Shown one piece after another: positions 1-11,059 of a DNA stretch of 64,000 nt. Within the stretch, counting starts at the first letter, position 1; every line of letters begins with the position of its first letter. Location: contig CATNEN010000005.1 of the NCBI GenBank assembly GCA_950097015.1, forward strand, positions 6,057,418-6,121,417, read 5' to 3'. The translations under genes were made by a program, and so were the position numbers. The DNA is from Macrostomum hystrix. Its lineage: Eukaryota; Platyhelminthes; Macrostomidae. Under the pieces are notes generated by a model. The model made no database searches. It saw nothing but the letters and a program-made list of their open reading frames with translations, and was not told the DNA's origin.

Positions 1-1452
1 GAACTGAGAGGGATGAGAGTGAGGAACTGAGAGGGATGAGAGTGAGGAACTCAGAGGGATGAGAGTGAGGAACTGAGAAGGATGAGAGTGAGGAACTGAG
101 AGGGATGAGAGTGAGGAACAGAGAGGGATGAGAGTGAGGAACTGAGAGGGATGAGAGTGAGCAACTGAGAGGATGAGAGTGAGGAACTGAGAGGGATGAG
201 AGTGAGCAACTGAGAGGGATGAGAGTGAGGAACTGAGAGGGATGAGAGTGAGGAACTGAGAAGGATGAGAGTGAGGAACTGAGAAGGATGAGAGTGAGGA
301 ACTGAGAGGGATGAGAGTGAGGAACTGAGAGGGATGAGAGTGAGGAACTCAGAGGGATGAGAGTGAGGAACTGAGAGGGATGAGAGTGAGGAACTGAGAG
401 GGATGAGAGTGAGGAACTGAGAGGGATGAGAGTGAGGAACTGAGAGGGATGAGAGTGAGGAACTGAGAGGGATGAGAGTGAGGAACTGAGAGGGATGAGA
501 GTGAGGAACTGAGAGGGATGAGAGTGAGGAACTGAGAGGGATGAGAGTGAGGAACTGAGAGGGATGAGAGTGAGGAACTGAGAGGGATGAGAGTGAGGAA
601 CTGAGAAGGATGAGAGTGAGGAACTGAGAGGGATGAGAGTGAGGAACTGAGAGGGATGAGAGTGAGGAACTGAGAGGGATGAGAGTGAGGAACTGAGAGG
701 GATGAGAGTGAGCAACTGAGAGGATGAGAGTGAGGAACTGAGAGGGATGAGAGTGAGGAACTGAGAGGGATGAGAGTGAGGAACTGAGAGGGATGAGAGT
801 GAGGTACACGGAGGGGATGAGAGTGAGGTACACAGAGGGGATGAGAGTGAGGTACACAGAGGGGATGAGAGTGAGGTACACAGAGGGGATGAGAGTGAGG
901 TACACAGAGGGGATGAGAGTGAGGTACACAGAGGGGATGAGAGTGAGGAACTGAGATGGATTAGAGTGAGGAACTGAGAGGGATGAGAGTGAGGAACCGA
1001 GAGGACATTGGAGTGAGGAACAGAGAGGGATGAGAGTGAGGAACTGAGAGGGATGAGAGTGAGGAACTGAGAGGGATGAGAGTGAGGAACTGAGAGGGAT
1101 GAGAGTGAGGAACTGAGAGGGATGAGAGTGAGGTACACGGAGGGGATGAGAGTGAGGTACACAGAGGGGATGAGAGTGAGGTACACAGAGGGGATGAGAG
1201 TGAGGAACTGAGAGTGATGAGAGTGAGGAACTGAGAGGGATGAGAGTGAGGAACTGAGAGGGATGAGAGTGAGGTACACAGAGGGGATGAGAGTGAGGTA
1301 CACAGAGGGGATGAGAGTGAGGTACACAGAGGGGATGAGAGTGAGGTACACAGAGGGGATGAGAGTGAGGAACTGAGATGGATTAGAGTGAGGAACTGAG
1401 AGGGATGAGAGTGAGGAACCGAGAGGACATTGGAGTGAGGAACAGAGAGGGT
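1..1452. repeat. 23/24-bp purine-rich minisatellite, left array
   Basis: This is a head-to-tail array of a 23-bp unit beginning GAACTGAGAGGGATGAG and ending AGTGAG. It is interspersed with a 24-bp variant that starts GTACACAGAGGGG (about 803-947, 1132-1200 and 1270-1365). The array is cut by the left window edge. A composite block (ATGGATTAGAGTG unit, normal unit, unit with GAGGACATTGG, then GAACAGAGAGGG) occurs at about 948-1030 and again at about 1369-1450, so there is a higher-order period near 420 bp. The plus strand is almost all purine. The long minus-strand open frame here is a by-product of the unit. It is the same family and orientation as the array from 24.0 kb onward. Confidence 0.95.
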
Positions 1453-2061
1453 GATGTGAGGTGGAGATGTGGGACTTGGGAACAGGGTTAAAACTTTAGC
1501 AAATTTTCAAGATTAGATATTTCATTTCTAATATTAGCTATTTCATTATTCTACTATTATTTATTTTATATATTATTAGCTGTTGCTATGGTAAAATTAT
1601 TTAACGAAAAATACATTACTTGTGCACCCAGCAATACGGTGTCAGGCAATAATTGTACCTGACAATTATTTACTAAAAAACTGCACCAATTTTGGATCTC
1701 AATGTTATATTCTAATTTACCATTAAACTCAATAAAAGGTTGATGAGCACAGGCTGGATAGAGGAATGTGGATCCAGAATAGGGAGATAGGGAGAATGCA
1801 GAATGGGAAGACAGGAACGGAAGGAGGATGTCTGGGAGATTCAATAGCGGGATTAAGAAGGTGATAAGCGGTACACGCATGAATGTGTTCAAATTTTTAA
1901 TGTCTTGTAATTTCAAAACATTTTCATTAATTGCCTTTTTTAATTAACAGCAAGTGCAGCAGCATTTCAAGTACACGAATAAGAAATTTATTGTTTCTAA
2001 CGTGCCTCACTTGTCACTATTGACCTGACACGGCCAAAATAAGTCTGTGTCTTCAGTTTTC
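1453..2061. other. AT-rich spacer upstream of the channel gene
   Basis: Non-repetitive AT-rich DNA lies between the left minisatellite and the channel gene. It presumably holds promoter or upstream intron sequence, but I see no confident TATA box or first exon. A 116-codon minus-strand open frame at 1566-1916 has no recognisable domain and is most likely chance. Confidence 0.5.
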
Positions 2062-2081
2062 TAACGTTCTTCTTTTTTCAG
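2062..2081 (+). other. candidate 3' splice acceptor in the 5' leader
   Basis: A strong pyrimidine tract ending in TTCTTTTTTCAG finishes at 2081, 54 bp before the ATG at 2136. An in-frame TAG at 2115-2117 lies between them, so the leader after this site is untranslated. The site could accept an upstream non-coding exon or a spliced leader. The two alternatives cannot be told apart from sequence alone. Confidence 0.45.
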
Positions 2082-2135
2082 CCAAAAAAGTCTTCTGAGA
2101 AAAATTTCACGGACTAGGAAGAGAAGCAAGGGTTC

Positions 2136-5100
2136 ATGGACACCAATGCTAGCGTCCGTGGACCGGAAGATGCCGGATCAGAGGACCGGGAACTCGAGGA
2201 TGCAGAATCGCCGGTCTCTACGTGGGAAGACAGTGCAGAATCAATGAGTCAGAGAAGTGAGTCGGACTCAACTTTCTCTCTGCTGTGCGAAGAAAACTTC
2301 TTAATGTACCAAGAGCCAGAGTTGCTAGTTTTCTTCTGGGACATCAAGCACGGAGGTGTTGAAAATAGTCTGCGCAATGACCTTCTTCGAGCCATAGACA
2401 GCAGCGACTCTGAGGAGCTGAGCAGAATATCAGACAGAATCAGAAAAGGACTTCAAGACGATGATGATGCAGAAGTGAAAGTGCTGCTGCTTATGTCAGC
2501 CGCCGAGCCAGAGCTGGAACTGCTGCAGTTCTTGACTGAAAGACACGCCGACTCATGCCTGCAGGCGCGGGGTTTATCAGCTAACAACATGCTGCACTTT
2601 GTGTGCGGATGCAACAACTCAGATTCAGCAACTGCAGCCTTGGAGCTGATCTATAACAGAGTGGGCAAACAGCTGGTCAAGGAGGTCAACAACTCAAAGC
2701 AGCTGCCTGTACACATCGCAGCTAAAAACAGCAAGAATCCTGCAGTGTTTCTCTGGCTCATTTCCACCGTCGAGGACAAGAATCTGTTTTTCGTTCAAGA
2801 CGACGACGGCTACAGTGCTGTTAGCCTCGCATTTGAGAAGCAGAATTTGGACACACTCAAACAAGTGACTGAGAAGCTTGGTCTGGCGGAGTGCCTGGCG
2901 GCAAAAACTGCCAAAAATGAAAATATTTGCCTTCTAGCCGCATTCAATACAGCCAATCCTGCAGTGTTTCTCTGGCTCATTTCCACCGTCGAGGATAAAA
3001 ATATGTTTTTCGGTCACGATGATGACGGCTACAGTGCTGTTAGCATCGCATTTGAGAAGCTGAACTTGGACACACTCAAACAAGTGACTGAGAAGCTTGG
3101 TCTGGCGGAGTGCCTGGCGGCAAAAACTGCCAAAAATCAAAATATTTGCCTTCGAGCCGCATTCAATACAGCCAATCCTGCAGTGTTTCTCTGGCTCATT
3201 TCCATCGTCCAGGACAAGAATCTGTTTTTCATTCAAGACGATGACGGCTACAGTGCTGTTAGCATAGCATTTGATCAGCTGAACTTGGACACACTCAAAC
3301 AAGCGACTGAGAAGCTTGGTCTGGCGGAGTGCCTGGCGGCAAAAACTGCCAAAAATGAAAATATTTGCCTTCCAGCCGCAGCGAATTCAGCCAATCCTGC
3401 AGTGTTTCTCTGGCTCATTTCCACCGTCGAGGATAAGAATCAGTTTTTCGTTCAAGACGATGACGGCTACAGTGCTGTTAGCATAGCATTTGATCAGCTG
3501 AACTTGGACACACTCAAACAAGCGACTGAGAAGCTTGGTCTGGCGGAGTGCCTGGCGGCAAAAACTGCCAAAAATCAAAATATTTGCAAAAGAGCCGCAT
3601 TCAATTCAGACAATCCTTCAGTGTTTCTCTGGCTCATTTCCACCGTCGAGGACAAGAATCTGTTTTTCGTTCAAGACGATGACGGCTACAGTGCTGTTAG
3701 CACTGCATTTTTTAAGCAGAATTTGTACACTCTCAAACAAGTGACTGAGAAGCTTGGTCTGGCGGAGTGCCTGGCGGCAAAAACTGCCAAAAATGAAAAT
3801 ATTTGCCTTCGAGCCGCAGCGAATTCAGCCAATCCTGCAGTGTTTCTCTGGCTCATTTCCACCGTCGAGGACAAGAAACTGTTTTTCGTTCAAGACGATG
3901 ACGGCGACAGTGCTGTTAGCATAGCGTTTCTATATCAGAACTTGGAAACTCTCAAACAAGTGACTGAGAAGCTTGGTCTGGCGGAGTGCCTGGCGGCAAA
4001 AACTGCCAAAAATCAAAATATTTGCCTTCCAGCCGCAGCGAATTCAGCCAATCCTGCAGTGTTTCTCTGGCTCATTTCCACCGTCGAGGATAAGAATCAG
4101 TTTTTCGTTCAAGACGATGACGGCTACAGTGCTGTTAGCATAGCATTTGATCAGCTGAACTTGGACACACTCAAACAAGCGACTGAGAAGCTTGGTCTGG
4201 CGGAGTGCCTGGCGGCAAAAACTGCCAAAAATCAAAATATTTGCAAAAGAGCCGCATTCAATTCAGACAATCCTTCAGTGTTTCTCTGGCTCATTTCCAC
4301 CGTCGAGGACAAGAATCTGTTTTTCGTTCAAGACGATGACGGCTACAGTGCTGTTAGCACTGCATTTTTTAAGCAGAATTTGTACACTCTCAAACAAGTG
4401 ACTGAGAAGCTTGGTCTGGCGGAGTGCCTGGCGGCAAAAACTGCCAAAAATGAAAATATTTGCCTTCGAGCCGCAGCGAATTCAGCCAATCCTGCAGTGT
4501 TTCTCTGGCTCATTTCCACCGTCGAGGACAAGAAACTGTTTTTCGTTCAAGACGATGACGGCGACAGTGCTGTTAGCATAGCATTTGATCAGCTGAACTT
4601 GGACACACTCAAACAAGCGACTGAGAAGCTTGGTCTGGCGGAGTGCCTGGCGGCAAAAACTGCCAAAAATGAAAATATTTGCCTTCGAGCCGCATTCAAT
4701 TCAGACAATCCTTCAGTGTTTCTCTGGCTCATTTCCACCGTCGAGGACAAGAATCTGTTTTTCGTTCAAGACGATGACGGCTACAGTGCTGTTAGCACCG
4801 CATTTTATAAGCAGAACTTGGACACACTCAAACAAGCGACTGAGAAGCTTGGTCTGGCGGAGTGCCTGGCGGCAAAAACTGCCAAAAATCAAAATATTTG
4901 CCTTCGAGCCGCAGCGAATTCAGCCAATCCTGCAGTGTTTCTCTGGCTCATTTCCATCGTCGAGGACAACAATCTGTTTTTCGGTCACGATGATGACGGC
5001 TACAGTGCTGTTAGCATAGCGTTTCGATATCAGAACTTGGACACACTCAAACAAGTGACTGAGAAGCTTGGTCTGGCGGAGTGCCTGGCGGCAAAAACTG

Positions 5101-8100
5101 CCAAAAATGAAAATATTTGTCTTGTAGCCGCATTCAATACAGACAATCCTGCAGTGTTTCTCTGGCTCATTTCTATCGTCGAGGACAACAATCTGTTTTT
5201 CGGTCACGATGATGACGGCTACAGTGCTGTTAGCACTGCATTTTTTAAGCAGAACTTGGACACTCTCAAACAAGTGACTGAGAAGCTTGGTCTGGCGGAG
5301 TGCCTGGCGGCAAAAACTGCCAAAAATCAAAATATTTGCCTTCCAGCCGCAGCGAATTCAGCCAATCCTGCAGTGTTTCTCTGGCTCATTTCCACCGTCG
5401 AGGATAAGAATCAGTTTTTCGTTCAAGACGATGACGGCGAAAGTGCTGTTAGCTCGGCATTTTGGGAGCTGACCTTTCTCACACTCAAACAAGTGACTGA
5501 GAAGCTTGGTCTGGCGGAGTGCCTGGCGGCAGAAAATGCCAAAGGTCAATGTAGTTTGCATGCAGCGGCCTGGAACAGAGAGAATCCAGCCTTATTTCGA
5601 TGGCTCATTTCCATCGTCGAGGACAAGAAACTCTTCTTTGCAAAGGCACCAGGTGATTTCGGAAGCAATGCCGTCAGTTATGCCTTTTATCGTCAAGGGT
5701 TGGTCACAGTGAAGCTTTTGACAGACCGTTTTGGACTCAGCGAGTGTTTGAGCTGCATTGACAATCTAAATCGGGATTTGTTTTATCATTCCATTCTGAA
5801 CAGCGCGAACCCGGGAGTATTTCCCTGGCTTCTCGAGCAGGTCTCCCAGCAATGTCCAGACAAGAAGTCCAGAATTTTCGAGTTGGATTCCAACGGCAAC
5901 ACTCTGCTTCATGCACTGTTTAGGAAGGTTGATTTGTTCGGCGATGTTGATGCGCTTGCAGTGCTGATCGGCCGCATAAACTTTCTTTTTGAAAATGAAG
6001 TTGATCCAAGAAAAGAAAACAAATTCAGACTCAACTGTCTGCTTGCCGCTGAATCCAGTGCTGACAATCTCAATCGTCTTTTGCGAGCTCTTCAAAGATC
6101 AGCGCATTTGGATATCTTCAGAAATCTGCAAAGAAACTCGGAGGGCCTTCATGCAGCTCATGTCTTCTGCACTCGCTACGAGCTCCGAGTTATCGAGAAC
6201 GATTTGAGCAAGCTGTGTGGTCTCAGTCCTGACGAGCTCCTTGCAGTCCGAGTTTCTGACGGACCGCTGAAGGATGCAACTTGTCTGCACTTTGCCTGCG
6301 AATCCGGTCACAAGTTGAACATCGAATACCTTCTAAAGAAAGGACGGAAGCTGGAAGATGAGACAGACGCCGGGCAGACGAGTGTCGACTTTGCCTGCAA
6401 CAAGGCGAAGCTCGAGAATGTTTTGGATGTTGCAGAGAAGTCAGTTGGTCTCGGAAAACTGCTCAAGCTGGTTGATCCAACGAAGCGAGCTCTGAACCTT
6501 CCGGACGTTCAGAGCGCCCGAGGTCACCTGACTCGATTCAACGACTCATCGCTGAAGGCCAGCATTGAGGATGATAAATCCAGACGACAGACGAGAGGCA
6601 AGGAAGCCGGTGGGATGAAAAACGAGAGTCTGCAGGCCGGACACGGAGCTGACAGCATTTCAAAGTCCGAGGATTCGCCAGAAGTGAAAATGCTGTTCAG
6701 AGCATTCGAGCTCGACTCAAGTGAGATGCTCCGCAGCTTGATCAGTTTGGGCTTCGCCATCGATGAGATCGATGACCAGTTCTCCAGGCATGTCTTAAAG
6801 CAAATTGGCAATGGGCGGGAAAGCAGTAAGTCTCCTACAATAGCCAAGCTTCAAAAGTACTTCTCCTCAGAAGAAAGAGATTCTGAAGCTCTCATGCTGA
6901 TGGAGTACGCAGTGCTGCTCGAGAAGCCGAAGCTGCTCAATGACCTGATGCTTCTGCCACAGTTTGACATCATCCCACAGACTTTGAGGCTGCTGGTTTA
7001 TCTCAAGCCCAGAGTGAAGTCGAGCAATGTTGAGAATCTGAAAAAAGTGCAAGCTCTAGCCTTGAACATTGTCGTCAATGTTCTGGAGCACCTCTACGTG
7101 AATGCTGATGAAGAAGAGCGGAATCTTGTTTTCGACTACCTGAGTGGCTCATTTATGGTGTCAGACGGGCATCCTCAGGTTCGAGGTCCGAGGTTCCCGC
7201 CACCATTGGATTATCTTACCAGACCAATTTCAAACGATAAAACTGATCACGAAAAAGTGAGCAAAGATGCGAAGACACCAAAAAAGCCATCAGAAAAGAA
7301 GTCTGCAGCTGCAGTGATGTCAGTGATGGATCTGGTGCAGACCCTGGACTGTGACGATGTGTTTGCCACTGACTGCATCAGCCAGTTGGTGGATCAGCAG
7401 TGGAACAAGGCTCCACCGTTGCCCTGGAGCAGTCCTGCACGCTGCTGCTCATGCAACATACCGCAAAAGGTGACAATTAAACAGCGGTTCTTCATCCACT
7501 CTGCTTTTTTCCTGGTCTTTCTGCTCTACTTTGCATGGTACGTGACGGATTTCAGTCGGACAAAGCAGTCTCCGATTCTAGACGTCGTCCTGTTGGCCTA
7601 CGCGCTGTCCTTCACTCTGCAGGAAGTCAACGACTTGCTGAACAAGCTGTCTATGAAGGACATACGAATTTTCAGAATGCACATGAGATGTCCTCGCTAC
7701 TTCACCGACTTCTTCAACTACTTTGACATGCTCGGCCTGCTGCTGATGTGGGCGGGGCTGGTCCTGAAGCTGCTTGGCCGGCTGAGCGACCCCAGCCTCA
7801 TGCGCAGCTCTCAGGTCGTCCTCAGCGTCTCGTTCCTGTTCCTGGGATTCCGCTCCGTGGCCCTGCTCAGCTACTTCAAGGTCACTGGGCCGAACATCAA
7901 TATGCTGAAGAGCTTGCTGTTCAAAGACCTGCTGCCATTCTTGATCATCATGCTGGTTCTGATCTTCTCATTTGGCATTTTCTTCTTCAACCTGCTGTTC
8001 CCGGCCTTCTCAGACCTGACAGACGTCCTGGCTCTCGTGAAGATTTTCACAACGCCCCTGGCGCTGGCCTTAAGCATCTTTGAGCTCTCGCTGTTCGAGT

Positions 8101-8450
8101 CGTGCAACTCCAGCAGTCTCGCGACCGGACAGACCTGTGCGGACAGTGGAGGCAACCAGGTGTACAGCCTATTCCTGATGTTCGTGTACGTCTTGCTGGT
8201 AAACATTGTGATGTTCAACCTGCTGATCGCACTGTTCAACCGCACCGTGACAGCGATGGCCAGCAGGGCGGAGGTTCTGTGGCGCAAGAATCTGTTCGAG
8301 CTGCTGGAGGAGTTCGCAGAGGTCAGTCCGGTTCCGCCGCCGCTGTCGTTCCCGCTCTACGCCTGGAAACTGCTGCGGAGGTGCCGCCCTTCGCACTGCC
8401 GACCCTGCGCTGGCAAAGTCGGTCCTTCTGACGGCTCTGAGAGAAGCAAG
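2136..8450 (+). CDS. TRPM-like channel with ankyrin-like repeats, exon 1
   Basis: Predicted plasma-membrane cation channel, first coding exon (residues 1-2105). The start is the first ATG after an in-frame TAG at 2115-2117. Order: acidic Ser-rich N-terminus (1-60); helical and ankyrin-like region from about 100; thirteen near-identical 73-residue modules (about 201-1149), each two ankyrin-like halves (DDDGYSAVSIAF and LAAFNTANPAVFLWL types); diverged repeats to about 1450; charged linker about 1470-1520. Six membrane segments follow: S1 about 1784-1805, S2 1812-1835, S3 1856-1884, S4 1893-1916, S5 1930-1958, pore region 1964-2008, S6 2010-2037. S6 ends FNLLIALFNRTV and is followed by a Trp-containing helix and SPVPPPLSF, a pattern typical of TRPM channels rather than TRPA, TRPC or TRPV. 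The linker between S4 and S5 (KVTGPNINMLKSLLFKD) also reads as TRPM-like. Coding frame continues to 8471 (VRGLVD, stop), but GTAAGA at 8451 is a good donor. Selectivity and gating cannot be inferred. Confidence 0.85.
2736..5582 (+). repeat. 13 tandem 219-bp coding units (73 residues each)
   Basis: Unit starts, marked by the AATCCTGCAGTG codons (Asn-Pro-Ala-Val), fall exactly every 219 bp: 2736, 2955 and so on to 5583, where a diverged 14th unit follows. Each unit encodes two ankyrin-like repeats and preserves frame. Most variation is confined to a few codons (for example FEKLN, FDQLN, FFKQN after DDDGYSAVS). Units 4-6 and 7-9 are repeated as a 657-bp block. About 3370-3927 and 4027-4584 look identical by eye, showing very recent duplication or gene conversion. 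Copy number may differ between individuals or be miscounted in assembly. Confidence 0.93.
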
Positions 8451-8819
8451 GTAAGAGGCCTGGTGGACTGAGGGACTGACTCTGTTACTCACAGATGATA
8501 AATGGTCTGAATATATAGCCCTTAGATTCATTCAGACAATGACCGAATCCAATTTTCAATTGCAAGAACTGATTGTGTGTACATGAATGCAAATGGCTTT
8601 GTAGCAAAGACATGCTCAGATTATAGTAAGCTGGGGCTGGTCATGAAACTCTTGAGGACTGATTAACAGTAGAAGCAAGGTGAGAGGCCTGGTGAGCGCA
8701 GGTGAACTGAGGGGCTGACTATGTTTACTCATATAGGCACTAGATTCAGTCAGACGATGACCGAATCCAATTTGAATGGAAATAACTGGTTGTGTGCACA
8801 TGATTGCAAATAAGCTCAT
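8442..8819 (+). repeat. Tandem duplication of the exon-1 end and donor within the intron
   Basis: The stretch 8442-8600 (AGAAGCAAG|GTAAGAGGCCTGG onward, through ACCGAATCCAATTT) is repeated with divergence at about 8671-8819 (AGAAGCAAG|GTGAGAGGCCTGG onward). The second copy therefore holds a decoy donor at 8680. Both copies end with a GTGTGxACATGAxTGCAAAT-type stretch. The duplicate spans the exon-intron boundary, so the intron probably grew by this duplication. Confidence 0.8.
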
Positions 8820-8855
8820 GTTTCAAGGCGCTCTTCCTCACGGCTTCCGTTCCAG
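8451..8855 (+). other. 405-bp phase-0 intron of the channel gene
   Basis: The donor is AAG|GTAAGA at 8451. The acceptor is CTTCCGTTCCAG ending at 8855. Both flanking exons are in phase 0, and the joined frame continues for 94 codons to a stop at 9138-9140. Retention would add VRGLVD and terminate at 8469-8471, removing the coiled-coil tail. Confidence 0.75.
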
Positions 8856-9140
8856 CCGTGGTGGACGAACCGGAGCGACTTCAGCGGCTACCCCGAAGAC
8901 TTCAAGCGCTTCCTGATCTTCCAGGCCGAGCAGCTCCGGCAGCAGCGGCCACGGCTGCAGCGGGCGGTCGAGCGGCACAAGGGGGACGTCGATGTGCTGA
9001 AGGCGCACGTGGAGAACCAGGTCAAGGACCTGCGGGAGGAACTGCGGAATGAGATGAAAGAAAACTTCGAGAACCTGCAGCAGCAAATGTCGCAGGTGAT
9101 GAGCATTCTGCAGCAACTGCAGCAGCAGCGTCAGCAGTGA
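8856..9140 (+). CDS. TRPM-like channel, exon 2 (C-terminal coiled coil)
   Basis: Second coding exon, 94 residues plus TGA at 9138-9140. It begins Pro-Trp-Trp-Thr-Asn-Arg (PWWTNRSDFSGYPEDFKRF) and runs into a charged Leu/Gln-rich helix (VENQVKDLREELRNEMKENF, then LQQQM and QQLQQQ) with heptad spacing. TRPM channels usually carry a C-terminal coiled coil that drives tetramer assembly, so this segment completes the expected architecture. Evidence for joining: compatible phase 0, good acceptor at 8855, GC-rich coding composition in contrast to the AT-rich intron, and an uninterrupted frame. The overlapping frames on both strands in this stretch are shadows. No AATAAA was seen in the next 700 bp. 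Confidence 0.75.
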   Translation, partial: PWWTNRSDFSGYPEDFKRFLIFQAEQLRQQRPRLQRAVERHKGDVDVLKAHVENQVKDLREELRNEMKENFENLQQQMSQVMSILQQLQQQRQQ

Positions 9141-9834
9141 CCATGCGACTTCAGCATGGTTTTCTCTTTACAAAGCATCCTTGACTGCTTTCAGTCCTCC
9201 AAATCAATGCAGCGCGCCTTAAACAGGCAATTCTTCATTTGCTGGGCTCTTGTTTATCGCCTTAGATCTGTTTAAGAACTATTTCACCAACAGAAGATTT
9301 TCAATATGCAACTTTTAATTCATCGAGATTTCGCTACCACTGTTTTAACTGACAATTAATTACAATTACCATCATACTTAATTTAACTGAATTTAATTTA
9401 AAATAGAAGTTCTTGGAAGATAACTACTTGTACGAGCCGTATATCAAAAAACTATATTTGCTTGCTTTTTACTCGATTTGTTCGGTATTTTAAACTATTC
9501 CATTTTTCGAACTTTGTTGAGGTACCTCTGTGCGTTGAATTTATAATTCAGAAACTGCCTTCAACATTGACAATGCTTTTGTGCCATCACGCTTCACTTT
9601 CTACAATTTTCTAGAGTCTTGAAATGCTTGCTGAATTTCTTGTGCTCACTGGCACCTCAGTGTGCTCAAGCCCCACTCTGAGCTCGTGTCCGCTTTTACT
9701 TGAGTACTTAACAAGCTTTCGTATATTTTCTGGTACTTTTTGGTGATGACAAAGAAACATTTCCTTGCTGATGAAATTTACAGCTTCTCAAACTCGGGCA
9801 GATTGAGCACTGATTGACAGTTTGATCGAGTAAT
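9141..9834. other. AT-rich 3' flank of the channel gene
   Basis: This is non-repetitive AT-rich sequence that probably includes the 3' UTR. I found no canonical AATAAA or ATTAAA on the plus strand and no other gene. Confidence 0.5.
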
Positions 9835-10850
9835 GAGTCTAGAATCCCCTGTGCAAAGCAGTCTAGAATCCCCTGTACAAAGCAGTCTAGAATCCCCTGT
9901 GCAAAGCAGTCTAGAATCCCTTGTGCAAAGCAGTCTAGAATCCGCTGTGTGAGCAGTCTAGAATCCCTTGTGCAAAGCAGTCTAGAATCCCCTGTGCAAA
10001 GCAGTCTAGAATCCCTTGTGCAAAGCAGTCTAGAATCCCCTGGGTGAGCAGTCTAGAATCCCCTGTGCAAAGCAGTCTAGAATCCGCTGTGTGAACAGTC
10101 TAGAATCCCTTGTGCAAAGCAGTCTAGAATCCCCTGTGCAAAGCAGTCTAGAATCCCTTGTGCAAAGCAGTCTAGAATCCCCTGGGTGAGCAGTCTAGAA
10201 TCCCCTGTGCAAAGCAGTCTAGAATCCCTTGTGCAAAGCAGTCTAGAATCCCTTGTGCAAAGCAGTCTAGAATCCCCTGTGCAAAGCAGTCTAGAATCCC
10301 CTGTGCAAAGCAGTCTAGAATCCCCTGTGCAAAGCAGTCTAGAATCCCTTGTGCAAAGCAGTCTAGAATCCCTTGTGCAAAGCAGTCTAGAATCCCCTGT
10401 GCAAAGCAGTCTAGAATCCCCTGTGCAAAGCAGTCTAGAATCCCCTGTGCAAAGCAGTCTAGAATCCCCTGGGTGAGCAGTCTAGAATCCCCTGTGCAAA
10501 GCAGTCTAGAATCCCTTGTGCAAAGCAGTCTAGAATCCCTTGTGCAAAGCAGTCTAGAATCCGCTGTGTGAGCAGTCTAGAATCCCCTGTGCAAAGCAGT
10601 CTAGAATCCCCTGTGCAAAGCAGTCTAGAATCCCCTGTGCAAAGCAGTCTAGAATCCCCTGGGTGAGCAGTCTAGAATCCCCTGTGCAAAGCAGTCTAGA
10701 ATCCCTTGTGCAAAGCAGTCTAGAATCCCCTGTGCAAAGCAGTCTAGAATCCCCTGTGCAAAGCAGTCTAGAATCCCCTGTGCAAAGCAGTCTAGAATCC
10801 CCTGTCCAAAGCAGTCTAGAATCCCCTGTGGAAAGCAGTCCAGAATCCAT
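9835..10850. repeat. 24-bp minisatellite with a TCTAGA in each unit
   Basis: About 42 copies of a unit beginning GCAGTCTAGAATCCCCTGTG and ending CAAA. Two 23-bp variants (CCGCTGTGTGA and CCCCTGGGTGA endings) recur at intervals and shift the reading frame. Unit order (CCCTT versus CCCCT versus the 23-mers) is itself repeated, for example about 9947-10080 and 10086-10230. Nearly every unit carries an XbaI-type hexamer. Open frames here on both strands are repeat artefacts. Confidence 0.95.
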
Positions 10851-11059
10851 AAATTCAGTTTTTAGAAATTTATTAAGTATTTTTCGCTTTTAAAATTTTC
10901 AAATAGTCAAAAACAAGCACTTTCCTTTAGATACAGACCTTTGACTTGGTTTTGTTTTTTTTAATTTATTTCGGTTGTTATTTTCTTAACTGCTCCTATT
11001 GTGCACACCTTTTTAAGAACTAACAAGATTACATGCTTATCGTTTAATCTATCTTTACT
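10851..11059. other. AT-rich spacer between two minisatellites
   Basis: Short non-repetitive AT-rich DNA. Nothing recognisable. Confidence 0.5.

Noticed and set aside
1-1452. Telomere
   Set aside because: The strand is G-rich but there is no TTAGGG-type short repeat; unit is 23-24 bp and a gene follows, so a subtelomere is possible but not shown.
1566-1916. 116-codon minus-strand open frame
   Set aside because: No domain, AT-rich context, no splice or promoter support. Best explained as chance.
2934-8531. Numerous frames of 60-140 codons overlapping the channel gene on both strands
   Set aside because: They are shadows of the 2111-codon frame; several are repeated every 219 or 657 bp simply because the coding repeat is.
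8804-9116. Frames of 72-92 codons overlapping exon 2 in other frames
   Set aside because: The frame starting at 8856 joins exon 1 in phase and gives a coiled coil; the others are GC-rich shadows.
9835-10850. CRISPR-like regular repeat
   Set aside because: Units are contiguous with no unique spacers, and the context is eukaryotic.
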